Part shown: positions 9,904 through 20,225 of the stretch, piece by piece
How the letters are laid out: each line of letters opens with the position of its first letter
Position numbering within the stretch: position 1 is the stretch's first letter
Assembly (NCBI GenBank): GCA_012031875.1
Contig: JAAUSZ010000003.1
Location: 1-64,000 of the forward strand
From: Desulfobacula sp.
Lineage (GTDB): Bacteria > Desulfobacterota > Desulfobacteria > Desulfobacterales > Desulfobacteraceae
DNA length: 64,000 nt
Direction: 5' to 3'
Position numbers and translations under genes: made by a program
Notes under the pieces: generated by a model
What the model saw: only the letters and a program-made list of their open reading frames with translations
What the model was told of the DNA's origin: nothing
Databases searched by the model: none

Positions 9904-11141
9904 CTTGTATTTATAACCTTTTTGACAACCACTTCCACATCCTCATTCTCCATCTGTGGATACAGAGGAAGAATAATACCGGTGTCCCGTGCTGCTTCAC
10001 TTTCCGGAAGAGATCCCTGGGGCCAGGAAGCCTTATAGGGAGGTTCAAGATGTGCGCACATAATCCCTCTTCTTGTGTTGATACCCATTTCCTGCAGATT
10101 CTGCATAACCTTTTTCTGTCTCAAATTCCCCTTCAGTCTGACAATAAAGCTCTGCCAGTTTGTCCGCGCAAAAGAAGATTCATGGGGAAGCTCAAATTCA
10201 AGAGCAGTTGAAAATGCCTCCATATAGAGTTGTGCTATGCGGCGCCTCTTCTTGATAATATCAGGAAGCCGCTTGAGTTGTTCGATGCCTATAGCGGCCT
10301 GTATATCAGTCATACGATAATTGTATCCTGTAACGCAATAATCCTCAAAGATAACCTCTGTTGATTTATGCCTCACTGCATCAGGGATGCTCATGCCGTG
10401 TTGACGCATTAGACGGAATTGCCTGTCGTATTTTTGATTGTTTGTTGTAAGCATACCACCGTCACCTGTCGTGATTACCTTCCTGGGATGAAAGCTGAAG
10501 CAAGCAACATCGCCGCGGGGCTTGCCTATTTTCTCCCATGTTTTGCAGTTGTCAATGGAGATTTCGCTGCCAATCGCACAGGCGGCATCTTCCACCACAG
10601 GGATATTATATAATCGCGCAAGAGAAAGAATCTTCGGAAGATCTGCAGGCATACCGACCTGATGAACTACAAGAAGTGCACCAAGTCTCCCTTTTGATTT
10701 TACCTGACTAAAAAGAGGGCTCTCGGGAGTGGCAATCCTATCCACATATTTATACCAGAGAGAACCTTCCTTTTCTTCAAAATCAGCGGAAAGTGTACCT
10801 GACAATATATCAGGGTCCATATTAAACGTTGACCTATCAATATCCACAAAGATCGGTTCCGCCTGACAATGGCGGATCGAATTGGCTGTGGCGATAAAGG
10901 AATGACTCACGGTAATAACCACATCGCCGGGCCGGACACCTACAGCAAGAAGGGCAAGGTGCAATGCTGTAGTACAATTTGATACAGCACATGCAAAGCG
11001 CGCCCCGGTGTAGGATGCAAAAGCCTCTTCGAATTCATTTACTTTTGGCCCTTGCGTTACCCAGCCGGAGAGGATCACATCTCTGGCAGCTTTTGCCTCT
11101 TCTTCACCTAACAGAGGTAATGCAATAGGTATTCGTTTCAT
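9900..11141 (-). CDS. DegT/DnrJ/EryC1 family aminotransferase
   Basis: CTTALHLALLAVGVRPGDVVIT, VVEDAACAIGSE, CFSFHPRKVITTGDGGM. Confidence 0.92.
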   Translation of the reverse strand: MKRIPIALPLLGEEEAKAARDVILSGWVTQGPKVNEFEEAFASYTGARFACAVSNCTTALHLALLAVGVRPGDVVITVSHSFIATANSIRHCQAEPIFVDIDRSTFNMDPDILSGTLSADFEEKEGSLWYKYVDRIATPESPLFSQVKSKGRLGALLVVHQVGMPADLPKILSLARLYNIPVVEDAACAIGSEISIDNCKTWEKIGKPRGDVACFSFHPRKVITTGDGGMLTTNNQKYDRQFRLMRQHGMSIPDAVRHKSTEVIFEDYCVTGYNYRMTDIQAAIGIEQLKRLPDIIKKRRRIAQLYMEAFSTALEFELPHESSFARTNWQSFIVRLKGNLRQKKVMQNLQEMGINTRRGIMCAHLEPPYKASWPQGSLPESEAARDTGIILPLYPQMENEDVEVVVKKVINTR

Positions 11142-12169
11142 AAACCCTCCAGAAAAAATTCTGGAGGTACAGATTTCCAGCTCTCATTCTGCATAGTTGC
11201 AAACACTGTTTCATCAATGGTTACATATTCACGGAACCAGGCGATTGTTTTCTTAAGCCCATCCCGTATGGAGATTTGAGGGATGGCACCGAGAGTTCTA
11301 TCTAATTTTGTAGCGTCCCCGTATAATCTCAGGACGTCACTTGGCCTTCCTTTCAGTCTCAAGGGCGGTTTGTCGAGACCAATAAGCTCGGAGATTAGCT
11401 CGGCAATTCGTAATATTGATACCTCTTCACCACGGCATATATTATATGTTTCCCCTAATGCTTCATCACATTCAAGAAGCCTTACCATGAAATCTGCGGT
11501 TTCAGTCACATAAGTAAAATCTCTCGTCTGGGTTCCGTCACCATAGATCATCGGGGGTTTGCCTGATAGAACCCAGAGGATAAACCTAGGGATGACCTCC
11601 CCTTTGTCACCTTCGTAATGTTCCCGGGGCCCATAGTTATTGTGTGGACGGGCAATGACCGCAGGAATCCATCCTGCCCTGTGAAATACTTGAGTATAAT
11701 ATTCGCCTGTTAGCTTCGATGCACCGTAAATAGTTTCAGGGCGGTAGTGATACTCTTCGGGCATAGGGACAATACGGGCTGTTCCATTGACTTCTGAACT
11801 TGAGCAATAAAGAAACCTTTTCACCTTTGCAGCTACAGAAGCCTTGAGGATATTCAATGTTCCCGTCGCGTTAACCTCATGGACAATGGTGGGCTGTCGC
11901 AGGCTTAATCGGACATTCTGACATGCAAGGTGAAAGACAAAATCAGAACCTTTAATAGCCTTTAAAATCTCCGCTTCTTCCCTGATATCCGCAACAACGA
12001 CATGCAAGAGAGGATTAGTGTTATGATCCTCAAGGTTCCTGTAGCTGCCGGTGGAAAAATTATCAATTACGATAACCTCGTTGTTACGGGCAAGCAGCTT
12101 GTCGACCAAATGACTCCCTATGAAACCTGCACCACCGGTTACAACGACACGACTATTTGTAATATCCAC
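11138..12169 (-). CDS. NAD-dependent epimerase/dehydratase (extended SDR)
   Basis: VTGGAGFIGSHLVDKLL, YGASKLTGEYY, RDFTYV. Confidence 0.92.
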   Translation of the reverse strand: MDITNSRVVVTGGAGFIGSHLVDKLLARNNEVIVIDNFSTGSYRNLEDHNTNPLLHVVVADIREEAEILKAIKGSDFVFHLACQNVRLSLRQPTIVHEVNATGTLNILKASVAAKVKRFLYCSSSEVNGTARIVPMPEEYHYRPETIYGASKLTGEYYTQVFHRAGWIPAVIARPHNNYGPREHYEGDKGEVIPRFILWVLSGKPPMIYGDGTQTRDFTYVTETADFMVRLLECDEALGETYNICRGEEVSILRIAELISELIGLDKPPLRLKGRPSDVLRLYGDATKLDRTLGAIPQISIRDGLKKTIAWFREYVTIDETVFATMQNESWKSVPPEFFLEGL

Positions 12170-12244
12170 TTATTTTCTCCACATTTTATACCTGCCATTC
12201 ACTGTCTCCCGATATGCCTTTCTAATCTTCTTCATTAATAAATG

Positions 12245-13360
12245 TCATATTCCGAGATCCCTTAAGCATTGCACCACATATTCAACAGACTCATCGGTGA
12301 GTTCAGCAAACATGGGTAGTGACAAAACCTCTTTTGCAGCCTTTTCCGCATGAGGGAAATCACCATTCTTATACCCGAGATTCCTGTACGCCTCCAACAA
12401 GTGTACTGGGAAAGGATAGTGAATATTCGTCTGGACGCCTTTATCAAGGAGCACCTTTTGGGCCTCCGCCCTGTTAGGAATACGAATTGCGTAAATGTGA
12501 TATGCATGGCGCGCATAGGGCATAGCCAATGGTGTCTGGATTCCGCTATCGGCAAGAAGCCTGTCATAAAGTACTGCCCTTGACCTTCTTGCTTCAGTCC
12601 ATTCTTCAAGGTATCGGAGCTTAACTCTGAGCACAGCACCCTGGAGTCCTTCCATACGGTAGTTGTACCCTTTTATTTTATGTTCATATTTTTTCTCTGC
12701 ACCCCAATCTCGCAACATCCGTATTGCTCTGTCATATTCGGGGTTATTCGTTACCACCATGCCACCCTCACCGTAGGCGCCAAGGTTCTTGCCTGGATAA
12801 AAGCTGAAACAACCCATATCACCGATACTGCCCACACGACGTCCTTTGTATTCTGAACCATGTGCCTGAGCAGCATCTTCAATAATCAAAAGGCTATGGC
12901 GGCGGGCAATATCGAGAATTGGGTCCATATCTGCCGGCTGGCCATAGAGATGAACAGGTATGATCGCTTTTGTCTTTTTTGTGATGGCAGAAGCAATCTC
13001 GCCTGGATCAATCGTATATGTGATCGGATCAATGTCAACAAACACCGGACATGCTCCTGTATAACAGATCGCCGCAACTGTAGCTACAAATGTATTAGGG
13101 ACGGTAATCACCTCATCCCCCGGCCCTATACCTGAAGCGAGGAGGGCAAGATGAAGCGCACTTGTCCCCGAGTTGACCCCAATTCCACGGCCAACTTGGC
13201 AATATGAAGCAAATTCCTCTTCAAAACCAGCCACCTCTCTTCCTAATACAAACTGAGTACTTTCAAGGAGATCGAGGACTGCCTTATCAATCTCAACTTT
13301 GATCGAATGGTACTGCGTTTTCAAATCCATGAACGGTATCATAAGGAAATTCTCTTTCAT
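12245..13360 (-). CDS. DegT/DnrJ/EryC1 family aminotransferase
   Basis: GTSALHLALLASGIGPGDEVITVPNTF, IIEDAAQAHGSEYKGRRVGSIGDMGCFSFYPGKNLGAYGEGG. Confidence 0.93.
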   Translation of the reverse strand: MKENFLMIPFMDLKTQYHSIKVEIDKAVLDLLESTQFVLGREVAGFEEEFASYCQVGRGIGVNSGTSALHLALLASGIGPGDEVITVPNTFVATVAAICYTGACPVFVDIDPITYTIDPGEIASAITKKTKAIIPVHLYGQPADMDPILDIARRHSLLIIEDAAQAHGSEYKGRRVGSIGDMGCFSFYPGKNLGAYGEGGMVVTNNPEYDRAIRMLRDWGAEKKYEHKIKGYNYRMEGLQGAVLRVKLRYLEEWTEARRSRAVLYDRLLADSGIQTPLAMPYARHAYHIYAIRIPNRAEAQKVLLDKGVQTNIHYPFPVHLLEAYRNLGYKNGDFPHAEKAAKEVLSLPMFAELTDESVEYVVQCLRDLGI

Positions 13361-14374
13361 TTAAAGATTTAATGGCACAAGATGCCCTTTCTCCCGCATG
13401 GAGGCGATAGTTCCCTCAAGGACTTTAACCATGCGTAATCCCATTGCTCCATCAGTAAGAGGACTTTCTTTTCCCTCAATGCAATTGATAAAATGAACTG
13501 CTTCTGTCCTTAACGCCTCGGTCCGGCTGTATTGTGGCGCCCACATATCACCGCTACGATAACCAATTAACATCTGATGTACGCTATCAGGATTATTGTT
13601 TAAAGTAATCCCCGCATCATATACCTTTATTTTCTCACTTGGTTCAAGGTCATCATAGACCACCATCTTCTTGCTGCCTGCGATGAGGGTCTGGCGAAGC
13701 TTTACCGGGGATAGCCAACTTACGTTGATGTGCGCTATCAATGCTGAATCAAAGAACAACGTCATATATGCTACATTCTCAGGGCTGCCGTGTACATGGC
13801 TCATGCCTGTTGCAGATACAGCAACGGGTCTGTAGCCAAGCACATAGTCCATGATTGATATATCATGGACTGCAAGATCCCACACGACATTGACATCATG
13901 CTGAAATAGACCAAGGTTAACCCGCATCGAGTCGTAATAATAAATCTTGCCGAGTTCTTTATTGTCAACTAATTCTTTGATTTTGCGAACTGCCCCTGTA
14001 TAAATGAAAGTATGATCTACCAAAAGTACTAGATTAGCTTTGTTCGCAGCTTCTATTAGTCGTTCACCCTGCTCGGAATTTAATGTCATTGGTTTTTCAA
14101 TAAATACATGTTTTCCAGCTTTAATTGATTCCATGGCAATTTCAAAGTGTGTCGAGACAGGGGTTGCTATTGCTACAGCATTTATGGATGGATCCTTCAA
14201 CATCTCATAGTAATTTGTTGTTGTCTTTACAGAAGGGTATAAGCTTGCAAGGGCGCTGAGCCGTTCAAATTTCAAGTCGGATATCATTATCACCTTTGCC
14301 CCTGAAACAGAAGAGAAGTTGCGGACAAGATTCGGCCCCCAGTAACCACAGCCTATAATTCCAATACCAATCAT
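13361..14374 (-). CDS. Gfo/Idh/MocA family oxidoreductase
   Basis: IGIIGCGYWGPNLVRNF; GKHVFIEKPMTL. Confidence 0.93.
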   Translation of the reverse strand: MIGIGIIGCGYWGPNLVRNFSSVSGAKVIMISDLKFERLSALASLYPSVKTTTNYYEMLKDPSINAVAIATPVSTHFEIAMESIKAGKHVFIEKPMTLNSEQGERLIEAANKANLVLLVDHTFIYTGAVRKIKELVDNKELGKIYYYDSMRVNLGLFQHDVNVVWDLAVHDISIMDYVLGYRPVAVSATGMSHVHGSPENVAYMTLFFDSALIAHINVSWLSPVKLRQTLIAGSKKMVVYDDLEPSEKIKVYDAGITLNNNPDSVHQMLIGYRSGDMWAPQYSRTEALRTEAVHFINCIEGKESPLTDGAMGLRMVKVLEGTIASMREKGHLVPLNL

Positions 14375-14379
14375 AACTT

Positions 14380-14853
14380 TTATTTCCCTCCTATGTATTT
14401 TTCAAACCGCGCCGGGACTCCTCTCACGAGCGCAAAATCAGGCACATCACGTGTCACAACCGAACCTGCACCAATCATGGCTTTTTCGCCGATAGTCACC
14501 CCGCACATGATCACTGCCCCGGTGCCCACAGAAGCATTTTTTTTTACCAATATCGGGGTCACCACCCAATCTGCTTCTGTCTGAGGATGACCATCAGTCG
14601 TCGCTTCTGGATAGCGGTCATTAATAAACATAACGCCATGACCAATAAATACATTATCTTCAACTGTTACTCCTTCGCATATAAAGGTGTGGGATGATAT
14701 TTTGCAACGTGCGCCGACATGGACATTTTTCTGAATTTCTACAAAAGCTCCTATCCTTGTCTCATCACCAATGGTGCAGCCGTAAAAATTTACGAGTTCT
14801 GGCTGTGGAACCCTTACATCCTTTCCTAATTTCACATCAGAAGCTATTGGCAT
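14380..14853 (-). CDS. left-handed beta-helix (hexapeptide) acyltransferase, WbpD/WlbB-like
   Basis: Hexapeptide repeats (IGDETRIGAFVEI...VGTGAVIMCGVTIGEKAMIGAGSVVTRDVPDFALVRGVPAR). Confidence 0.88.
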   Translation of the reverse strand: MPIASDVKLGKDVRVPQPELVNFYGCTIGDETRIGAFVEIQKNVHVGARCKISSHTFICEGVTVEDNVFIGHGVMFINDRYPEATTDGHPQTEADWVVTPILVKKNASVGTGAVIMCGVTIGEKAMIGAGSVVTRDVPDFALVRGVPARFEKYIGGK

Positions 14854-15036
14854 TCGTCGACCTCCTAAATTTTATGATGAAGGGTGGTGGTAATGATTCC
14901 CCCACACTTGATCCCGTTTAATTATTGAATTCATCTTAGTTGATTTCTCTACTGCTATGCATTTTATTTCTCTATAAATTCCGAGTCCATACAATGGTCG
15001 CCAATAAGCTATTTTATTTGTTTGACAATGCGTTGC

Positions 15037-15837
15037 TCACGCTTTAGTAGCAACAATTGGAAGGGACCATTTATCCTGCCAGCAGATACCGTACTCAAGG
15101 CAGTTATCTTCCATAATTTGGATATCTGTAAATCCTGCTTTATTCAGTTCTTCGACGACGCCATCACGTGAAAAAATACGCATTTCAAGCGTTGCGCCTG
15201 GGCCCCCATGAAATATCAACTTATCAAATATTTCTTTTTCTCCGTCAGATTTCTCGTTAACCATTTTGTATCCGTTCTGATCATTGAATATATGGTAATC
15301 ATGCAAATCTGGGAAGTGTTCAATTGTCTCCCCTTCGGATATAAATGGGACTGTAAATATAAATTTGCCATTTTTTTTGAGTATTTTGTAAACATTGTCA
15401 AAAGCGATAGATACAGGAGGTGCAATATGCTCAAACACTTCAGAAGAAATAATAAAATCTAATGAATTAAATAACGCCGGGGATATTTTTGTCACATCAA
15501 ATTTAGGCTCCTGATGATAATATGTATTGGTGTAGTTTAGTTTATTTGATAAAATCATGGCATAGGGTATAAAATCGCTCATACCGATACCTTTTATATT
15601 TTTGTTATCAGGAAATTCCTTTAGCGGCAAACTTTTCCCAAAAAGAGACATAGAAAGCAAGTGGATTATTGAACGTAGCCTAACATTTGACCTGCACTTT
15701 CTGCAATTCGACGTTTCTCTTCCAAATTCGAAAAAAGCAGCTTCATTGTATGTACTGCATATGTTGCAAGTAAATCGGACTGAAGAACCTTTGTGCCGAT
15801 CAAATGCTCTAAAAACTTTATAAAAAAGGCCTTTCAT
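15037..15837 (-). CDS. class I SAM-dependent methyltransferase with N-terminal cysteine-rich segment
   Basis: FTCNICSTYNEA...NCRKCRSNVRLRS; LDFIISSEVFEHIAPPVSIAFDNVYKILKKNGKFIFTVPF. Confidence 0.8.
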   Translation of the reverse strand: MKGLFYKVFRAFDRHKGSSVRFTCNICSTYNEAAFFEFGRETSNCRKCRSNVRLRSIIHLLSMSLFGKSLPLKEFPDNKNIKGIGMSDFIPYAMILSNKLNYTNTYYHQEPKFDVTKISPALFNSLDFIISSEVFEHIAPPVSIAFDNVYKILKKNGKFIFTVPFISEGETIEHFPDLHDYHIFNDQNGYKMVNEKSDGEKEIFDKLIFHGGPGATLEMRIFSRDGVVEELNKAGFTDIQIMEDNCLEYGICWQDKWSLPIVATKA

Positions 15838-15959
15838 ATTTAATTATCCTTTATAAAATTCCTTGATCAATTGAAAGGCTGAATACAACGATAGTGATAT
15901 CTTCACCTTTTTTAGCCTTATCTATGAGAATTGCAAGAAACTATTTCTTTTTTCTTCTG

Positions 15960-18644
15960 TCACAATATCCTTTTTCTTAAAGAGCAGCTTTTGAATTCCA
16001 GTGGAATTAACGTATGTCCACGTACATAACCGATAGCACTTGAGGCATCTATCGGAGCAATTACTTCCATGGTTTCTTTGTTCCAAGTTGGCTGACAGTT
16101 GAAAACTTTAATATTAGTGGCAATAACTTTCCCGCTTTTATCTATCCACTTAATTTGCATACGTCCCAGAGCGTGTTTATTTAACCGATTGAAGTAAATT
16201 CTCCCTAACCAATTTCCTTTAAAGAACTTATGGGAAAAAATAGCTATGGGGCTAAAGAGCTTATGGAAAAGAACAACTTTGCGATTAAGAAACCCTTGAA
16301 TTCTAATAATTGTTGATTCGAAAAAAGAAAGACCTATTTCCGTCTTTTGATCGATAGAATGATTCCGCTGTACTCCTTCTTTATTCGCAAAACGTGCAAC
16401 AACGGAATAAAAGTAATGATGTCCCCCTGTAACAGCAACATGTTGAGTCACTGGAGAGTCAACATTAGCTGAGATAATGCCCGCTTTAGAATCATAATTT
16501 GTTGGATCAGGCAAATGCCAAGCTTTTGTAGAAGGAAATTCTGAATTAATGAGTAGTTCAGTAATTTCACCCGGAACACATCCATCGGCAGGCATCACAA
16601 TCTTGCTAACATCGATGCCCTTGTCTCTGGCATTGGTAAGTAACTTGACTGACTGGGCAAACCGCACACCATCCTTACAGCCTATGCACTCCTCCGGCAA
16701 ATCCATTCCGGTTGCAAAACTTTTACGGAGCCTAATATAAGCGGGGGAATGCCACACCCTGTGTGCCGAATCAGTGGTCAAACTTCCGCAGCGCCGGTCC
16801 AGAATACAGCATGGCTTTACAGTTCCATCGCTGTGAATATTCATGAGCGTGTATGGGGCCAGGCAGTGTGGAAATTTAATTAATGGCTGTGCATTCAGCC
16901 GAACTAGCAAACTATCCATCCTCGAGCAAATCTCTGCATCTTGAGATTGGGCGTCTGCTTTTATTGCATCCTCATATCTCAGGTTATCACAAAGCGTCTC
17001 CAGTGTTTCCAATAACACTTTTGGGATTTTCAGTTGCGTTGCATCTTGGAATTCGAGTGCAAGAGCCATCCAAGACATAGGTTCCGCAGATTCTACCGGA
17101 GTTTGCACCTTATCAAGCATTTTAAGAATCTGTTTATAGTCAGGCTTTATTACTTTCTGATTTTTCTCATCATACGTCGCACACTCAACAATGAAAGAGG
17201 TGACACCTTGTCTTTTCACCTCTTTGCGTGACGCCCGGATTTGCTGCATCAGCAAGGGTTGATCTTCAGTGGAAAGTTTCATGGCATCATGCCAAGGCAA
17301 AATGCTACAGAACTCTTGCAGGCCCACCCCGGCAATTCCTATCTTTTTTGCGAGTCTAACTAATTTGTGAACTTCATGCACATTCGCACGGCAAACAACC
17401 ATATTGAATGTGATTTTATAACGAATATCTATGGGAAGCCTCTTAATGTCTGCAATGATTCGATTAAACCGAGCTCCAAAACGTATCTTGTCAACGGTTT
17501 CAGATGAGGCACCGTCCATGCTGATACAAATGTGTTCGATATTATGCGCTATTCCCTTCAAGCGACCGAGCAATGAACCATTTGTAACTAAATCCGTGAG
17601 CACTCCGTAAGCCGCAAGCATTTGAATCAAAAGCGGAGTATCCGGGCTGAGCAAGGGCTCGCCAGCACCAGCGATATTAGCTGAAGTGCAAGAAGGCAAG
17701 AATGGTTGCAAATTTTTTATAGCTTCTCTTGGCAGATCATTATAGGCAAAATTTTGACGAAAACTCTGATAACAAGATCGACATCGATAATTACACCTGT
17801 TACTTACACCAAGTAAAAGATGTCCGGGCGTGGAAAGCGGTTTTGTTATCCCGGCCAATGACTCGAGATACATGAGTTCAAGATTATGCCGTTTGAAAGA
17901 ATTATATGATTTGCTCTTATACTCGAGCGCTGTTTCTTGACTATCGGCTGGGATTTGGAAAACGTTTTCGATTTGTTTATGACCCAATATATGCGGGCAT
18001 AAGGATCGTGTAATTCGAACCGTACTGCTTTTTAGCTGCACCACCTGCTCACATAATTGGTCCCATTCACCAGATGCTGCCGGGTCTGAGGCCATGTTTT
18101 CTATCAGATGCTCTATCTCCCTACAAGACAACAGGAGACAATTTAGGCCGGGAATTAAATTACTCAGTAAACGTTTAAGATTATCCACACCCTGCTCAAA
18201 AAGAGTTAGCTGATCCTGCGTAATAGTATTGGGAAATCTCTTTATATCTAACAGGAAGTTATGGGCAGTGTAGTAGCTCGTGATAAGGTCTACAAGTGGG
18301 AGGGAAACTGATTTTGAAGTCAATTTCACTTTCAAAACTATGCTAAACTGGCCCACAAAAATATGGTTGCCCGAATGATGGCCTTCAATTACGATATTTT
18401 TAGTCCCTATATCAGTTAGATATGAAGTTGGTATTGATGCATTAACACCAAGATCATGGATACAGATATCCTCCATAGGTCTTCCACCAAAAAGGACCTT
18501 AATATCAGGTGAATTATGCAGCCCAGCAATTTCTATCCAAATTGCCGACTTACCACTTGGCTGCACATTAAAAGGCTTACCTATTTCTGTTAATCTTGGC
18601 CCCCAATTGGTAACAACCAATTCATCTGTTTGCTTTGGATCCAT
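15960..18644 (-). CDS. large radical SAM/SPASM protein with extra N- and C-terminal domains (likely start 18644, not 18689)
   Basis: LLGVSNRCNYRCRSCYQSF cluster motif; C-terminal CLAPYTLMNIHSDGTVKPCCILD...CIGC SPASM-like; ATG at 18644 forms a TAATG overlap with the upstream GT2 stop. Confidence 0.85.
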   Translation of the reverse strand: MDPKQTDELVVTNWGPRLTEIGKPFNVQPSGKSAIWIEIAGLHNSPDIKVLFGGRPMEDICIHDLGVNASIPTSYLTDIGTKNIVIEGHHSGNHIFVGQFSIVLKVKLTSKSVSLPLVDLITSYYTAHNFLLDIKRFPNTITQDQLTLFEQGVDNLKRLLSNLIPGLNCLLLSCREIEHLIENMASDPAASGEWDQLCEQVVQLKSSTVRITRSLCPHILGHKQIENVFQIPADSQETALEYKSKSYNSFKRHNLELMYLESLAGITKPLSTPGHLLLGVSNRCNYRCRSCYQSFRQNFAYNDLPREAIKNLQPFLPSCTSANIAGAGEPLLSPDTPLLIQMLAAYGVLTDLVTNGSLLGRLKGIAHNIEHICISMDGASSETVDKIRFGARFNRIIADIKRLPIDIRYKITFNMVVCRANVHEVHKLVRLAKKIGIAGVGLQEFCSILPWHDAMKLSTEDQPLLMQQIRASRKEVKRQGVTSFIVECATYDEKNQKVIKPDYKQILKMLDKVQTPVESAEPMSWMALALEFQDATQLKIPKVLLETLETLCDNLRYEDAIKADAQSQDAEICSRMDSLLVRLNAQPLIKFPHCLAPYTLMNIHSDGTVKPCCILDRRCGSLTTDSAHRVWHSPAYIRLRKSFATGMDLPEECIGCKDGVRFAQSVKLLTNARDKGIDVSKIVMPADGCVPGEITELLINSEFPSTKAWHLPDPTNYDSKAGIISANVDSPVTQHVAVTGGHHYFYSVVARFANKEGVQRNHSIDQKTEIGLSFFESTIIRIQGFLNRKVVLFHKLFSPIAIFSHKFFKGNWLGRIYFNRLNKHALGRMQIKWIDKSGKVIATNIKVFNCQPTWNKETMEVIAPIDASSAIGYVRGHTLIPLEFKSCSLRKRIL

Positions 18645-19642
18645 TATAGAAGCTTTCTTAATTGATACGGCTCCCAAACGCGCCCCCACTTTTCTTCGTA
18701 CTTTTTTCTATTTTCCGCAAATATTTCCTGATACTTCTCACTTTTCAGTTTTTCAAATGAGGCCCCCTGAAAATGGTGGATAAAAACATCCTCTGCACAG
18801 ACAACCCTTAATCCCTGTTGATGATAACTTACTGCAAGGTCATCATCTTCAAACATGCCAACTGCATAACGTTCATCAAGGCCACCCAAATTTTCGTATT
18901 GATCTTTTCGTGCCATAACGCAATAAAACGCAAGCATACGAATATCAAACGCCCGCATAGTCATGGAGGTCGCGCGGTCAAGGGCAAAGGCTTCCATCTC
19001 CGCAGGACTGGTATAACTGACTGGTATAAGTGCTTCATTCCCTGTTGCATTGGTTACCGGGCCGACCAAGCCAATCCCAGGATCGCTTTGGAAGTGTGAT
19101 AGAAGCTTTTCTATCCATCCTGGCGTGACTACGGTATCATTGTTTAAAAAAATCAAATATTCCCCTGTTGCTTCACGGGCGGCTTGATTATTTCCACCTG
19201 CAAATCCGAGGTTATCCGAGTTTAGGATCAATTTAAGATTAGAATGAGTCTTGGAGTAGGTTTTTAGCCATACAGGTGTTTCATCAGTAGATGCATTATC
19301 CACTACGATCACTTCAAAATTCGGATAGGTTGTATTGCAATAAATACTACGAAGACAAAGCTTATTGATAATAATATTGTTAAAAGTAAGGACTAAAATG
19401 CTTACTTTAGGAAGATTAGACTTATTGATAAAATCATTTGGCGGCTGAACAATCTCAGGTCTGCCCTCATAATAAGAGAGCCAGTCCTCTATTGATAAAG
19501 GTGCCTCAATGTTCCGAAACTTAGATTGAACTTTATTCTGAAAAGATTGAAAAGCTGCTCTGATTTCTCTTTGCCTAACAATTTTTAAACCCTTTTGCAC
19601 CCACTCATAATTTTTTCTTAAAAAACTCATAAATTTCTCCAA
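18644..19642 (-). CDS. glycosyltransferase family 2
   Basis: VSILVLTFNNIIINKLCLRSI, VVDNASTDETPVWL, FLNNDTVVTPGWIEKLL. Confidence 0.92.
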   Translation of the reverse strand: MEKFMSFLRKNYEWVQKGLKIVRQREIRAAFQSFQNKVQSKFRNIEAPLSIEDWLSYYEGRPEIVQPPNDFINKSNLPKVSILVLTFNNIIINKLCLRSIYCNTTYPNFEVIVVDNASTDETPVWLKTYSKTHSNLKLILNSDNLGFAGGNNQAAREATGEYLIFLNNDTVVTPGWIEKLLSHFQSDPGIGLVGPVTNATGNEALIPVSYTSPAEMEAFALDRATSMTMRAFDIRMLAFYCVMARKDQYENLGGLDERYAVGMFEDDDLAVSYHQQGLRVVCAEDVFIHHFQGASFEKLKSEKYQEIFAENRKKYEEKWGRVWEPYQLRKLL

Positions 19643-20224
19643 CTATTTTGCCAACAAATGGGAATGCCCGCTTCTTTGAATATCCGTGCCAAACCAGGGG
19701 AAATAAACGCAACGGTAATCAATTTGGCGAGACCTGTTCCCGATCGATCGCGCCGGAATACCTGCCACTATTTGATAAGGCGCCACATCTTTGGTCACTA
19801 CCGCACAGGCGCTGACTACGGCCCCCTCACCAATACATACCCCTGGCAGGATCATTGCACGCGCACCAATCCAGACATTATCTTCAATCACTACCTCACC
19901 GCCCCGAGTGGCAAAATGGGGATCATTCGGGTCGTGGTCCATTGATACGATATACACTTCGGGTGAAATACTGATATTGTTTTTCATTGTGATACCAATA
20001 CGTCCATCCAAATATACGTTTCTATTTACTACGACATTGTCACCGATCTCTATATGATTCCCAGTAACAAAGGTCCCCATGTGAATACTGCTGGCTCTCC
20101 CGATTGTGTAATGTAAAAAGTGGCGATAATACCAGTGGCGTATTCTAAACGAAGGAATATTGGCAACCCAGTTGGTGGCAATATAGAACTTCAATCCGAT
20201 AAAAAATAATTTTATCTTTAACAC
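19643..20224 (-). CDS. hexapeptide-repeat acyltransferase
   Basis: IEIGDNVVVNRNVYLDGRIGITM...VIEDNVWIGARAMILPGVCIGEGAVVSACAVVTKDVAPYQIVAGIPAR. Confidence 0.9.
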   Translation of the reverse strand: MLKIKLFFIGLKFYIATNWVANIPSFRIRHWYYRHFLHYTIGRASSIHMGTFVTGNHIEIGDNVVVNRNVYLDGRIGITMKNNISISPEVYIVSMDHDPNDPHFATRGGEVVIEDNVWIGARAMILPGVCIGEGAVVSACAVVTKDVAPYQIVAGIPARSIGNRSRQIDYRCVYFPWFGTDIQRSGHSHLLAK

Positions 20225-20225
20225 A

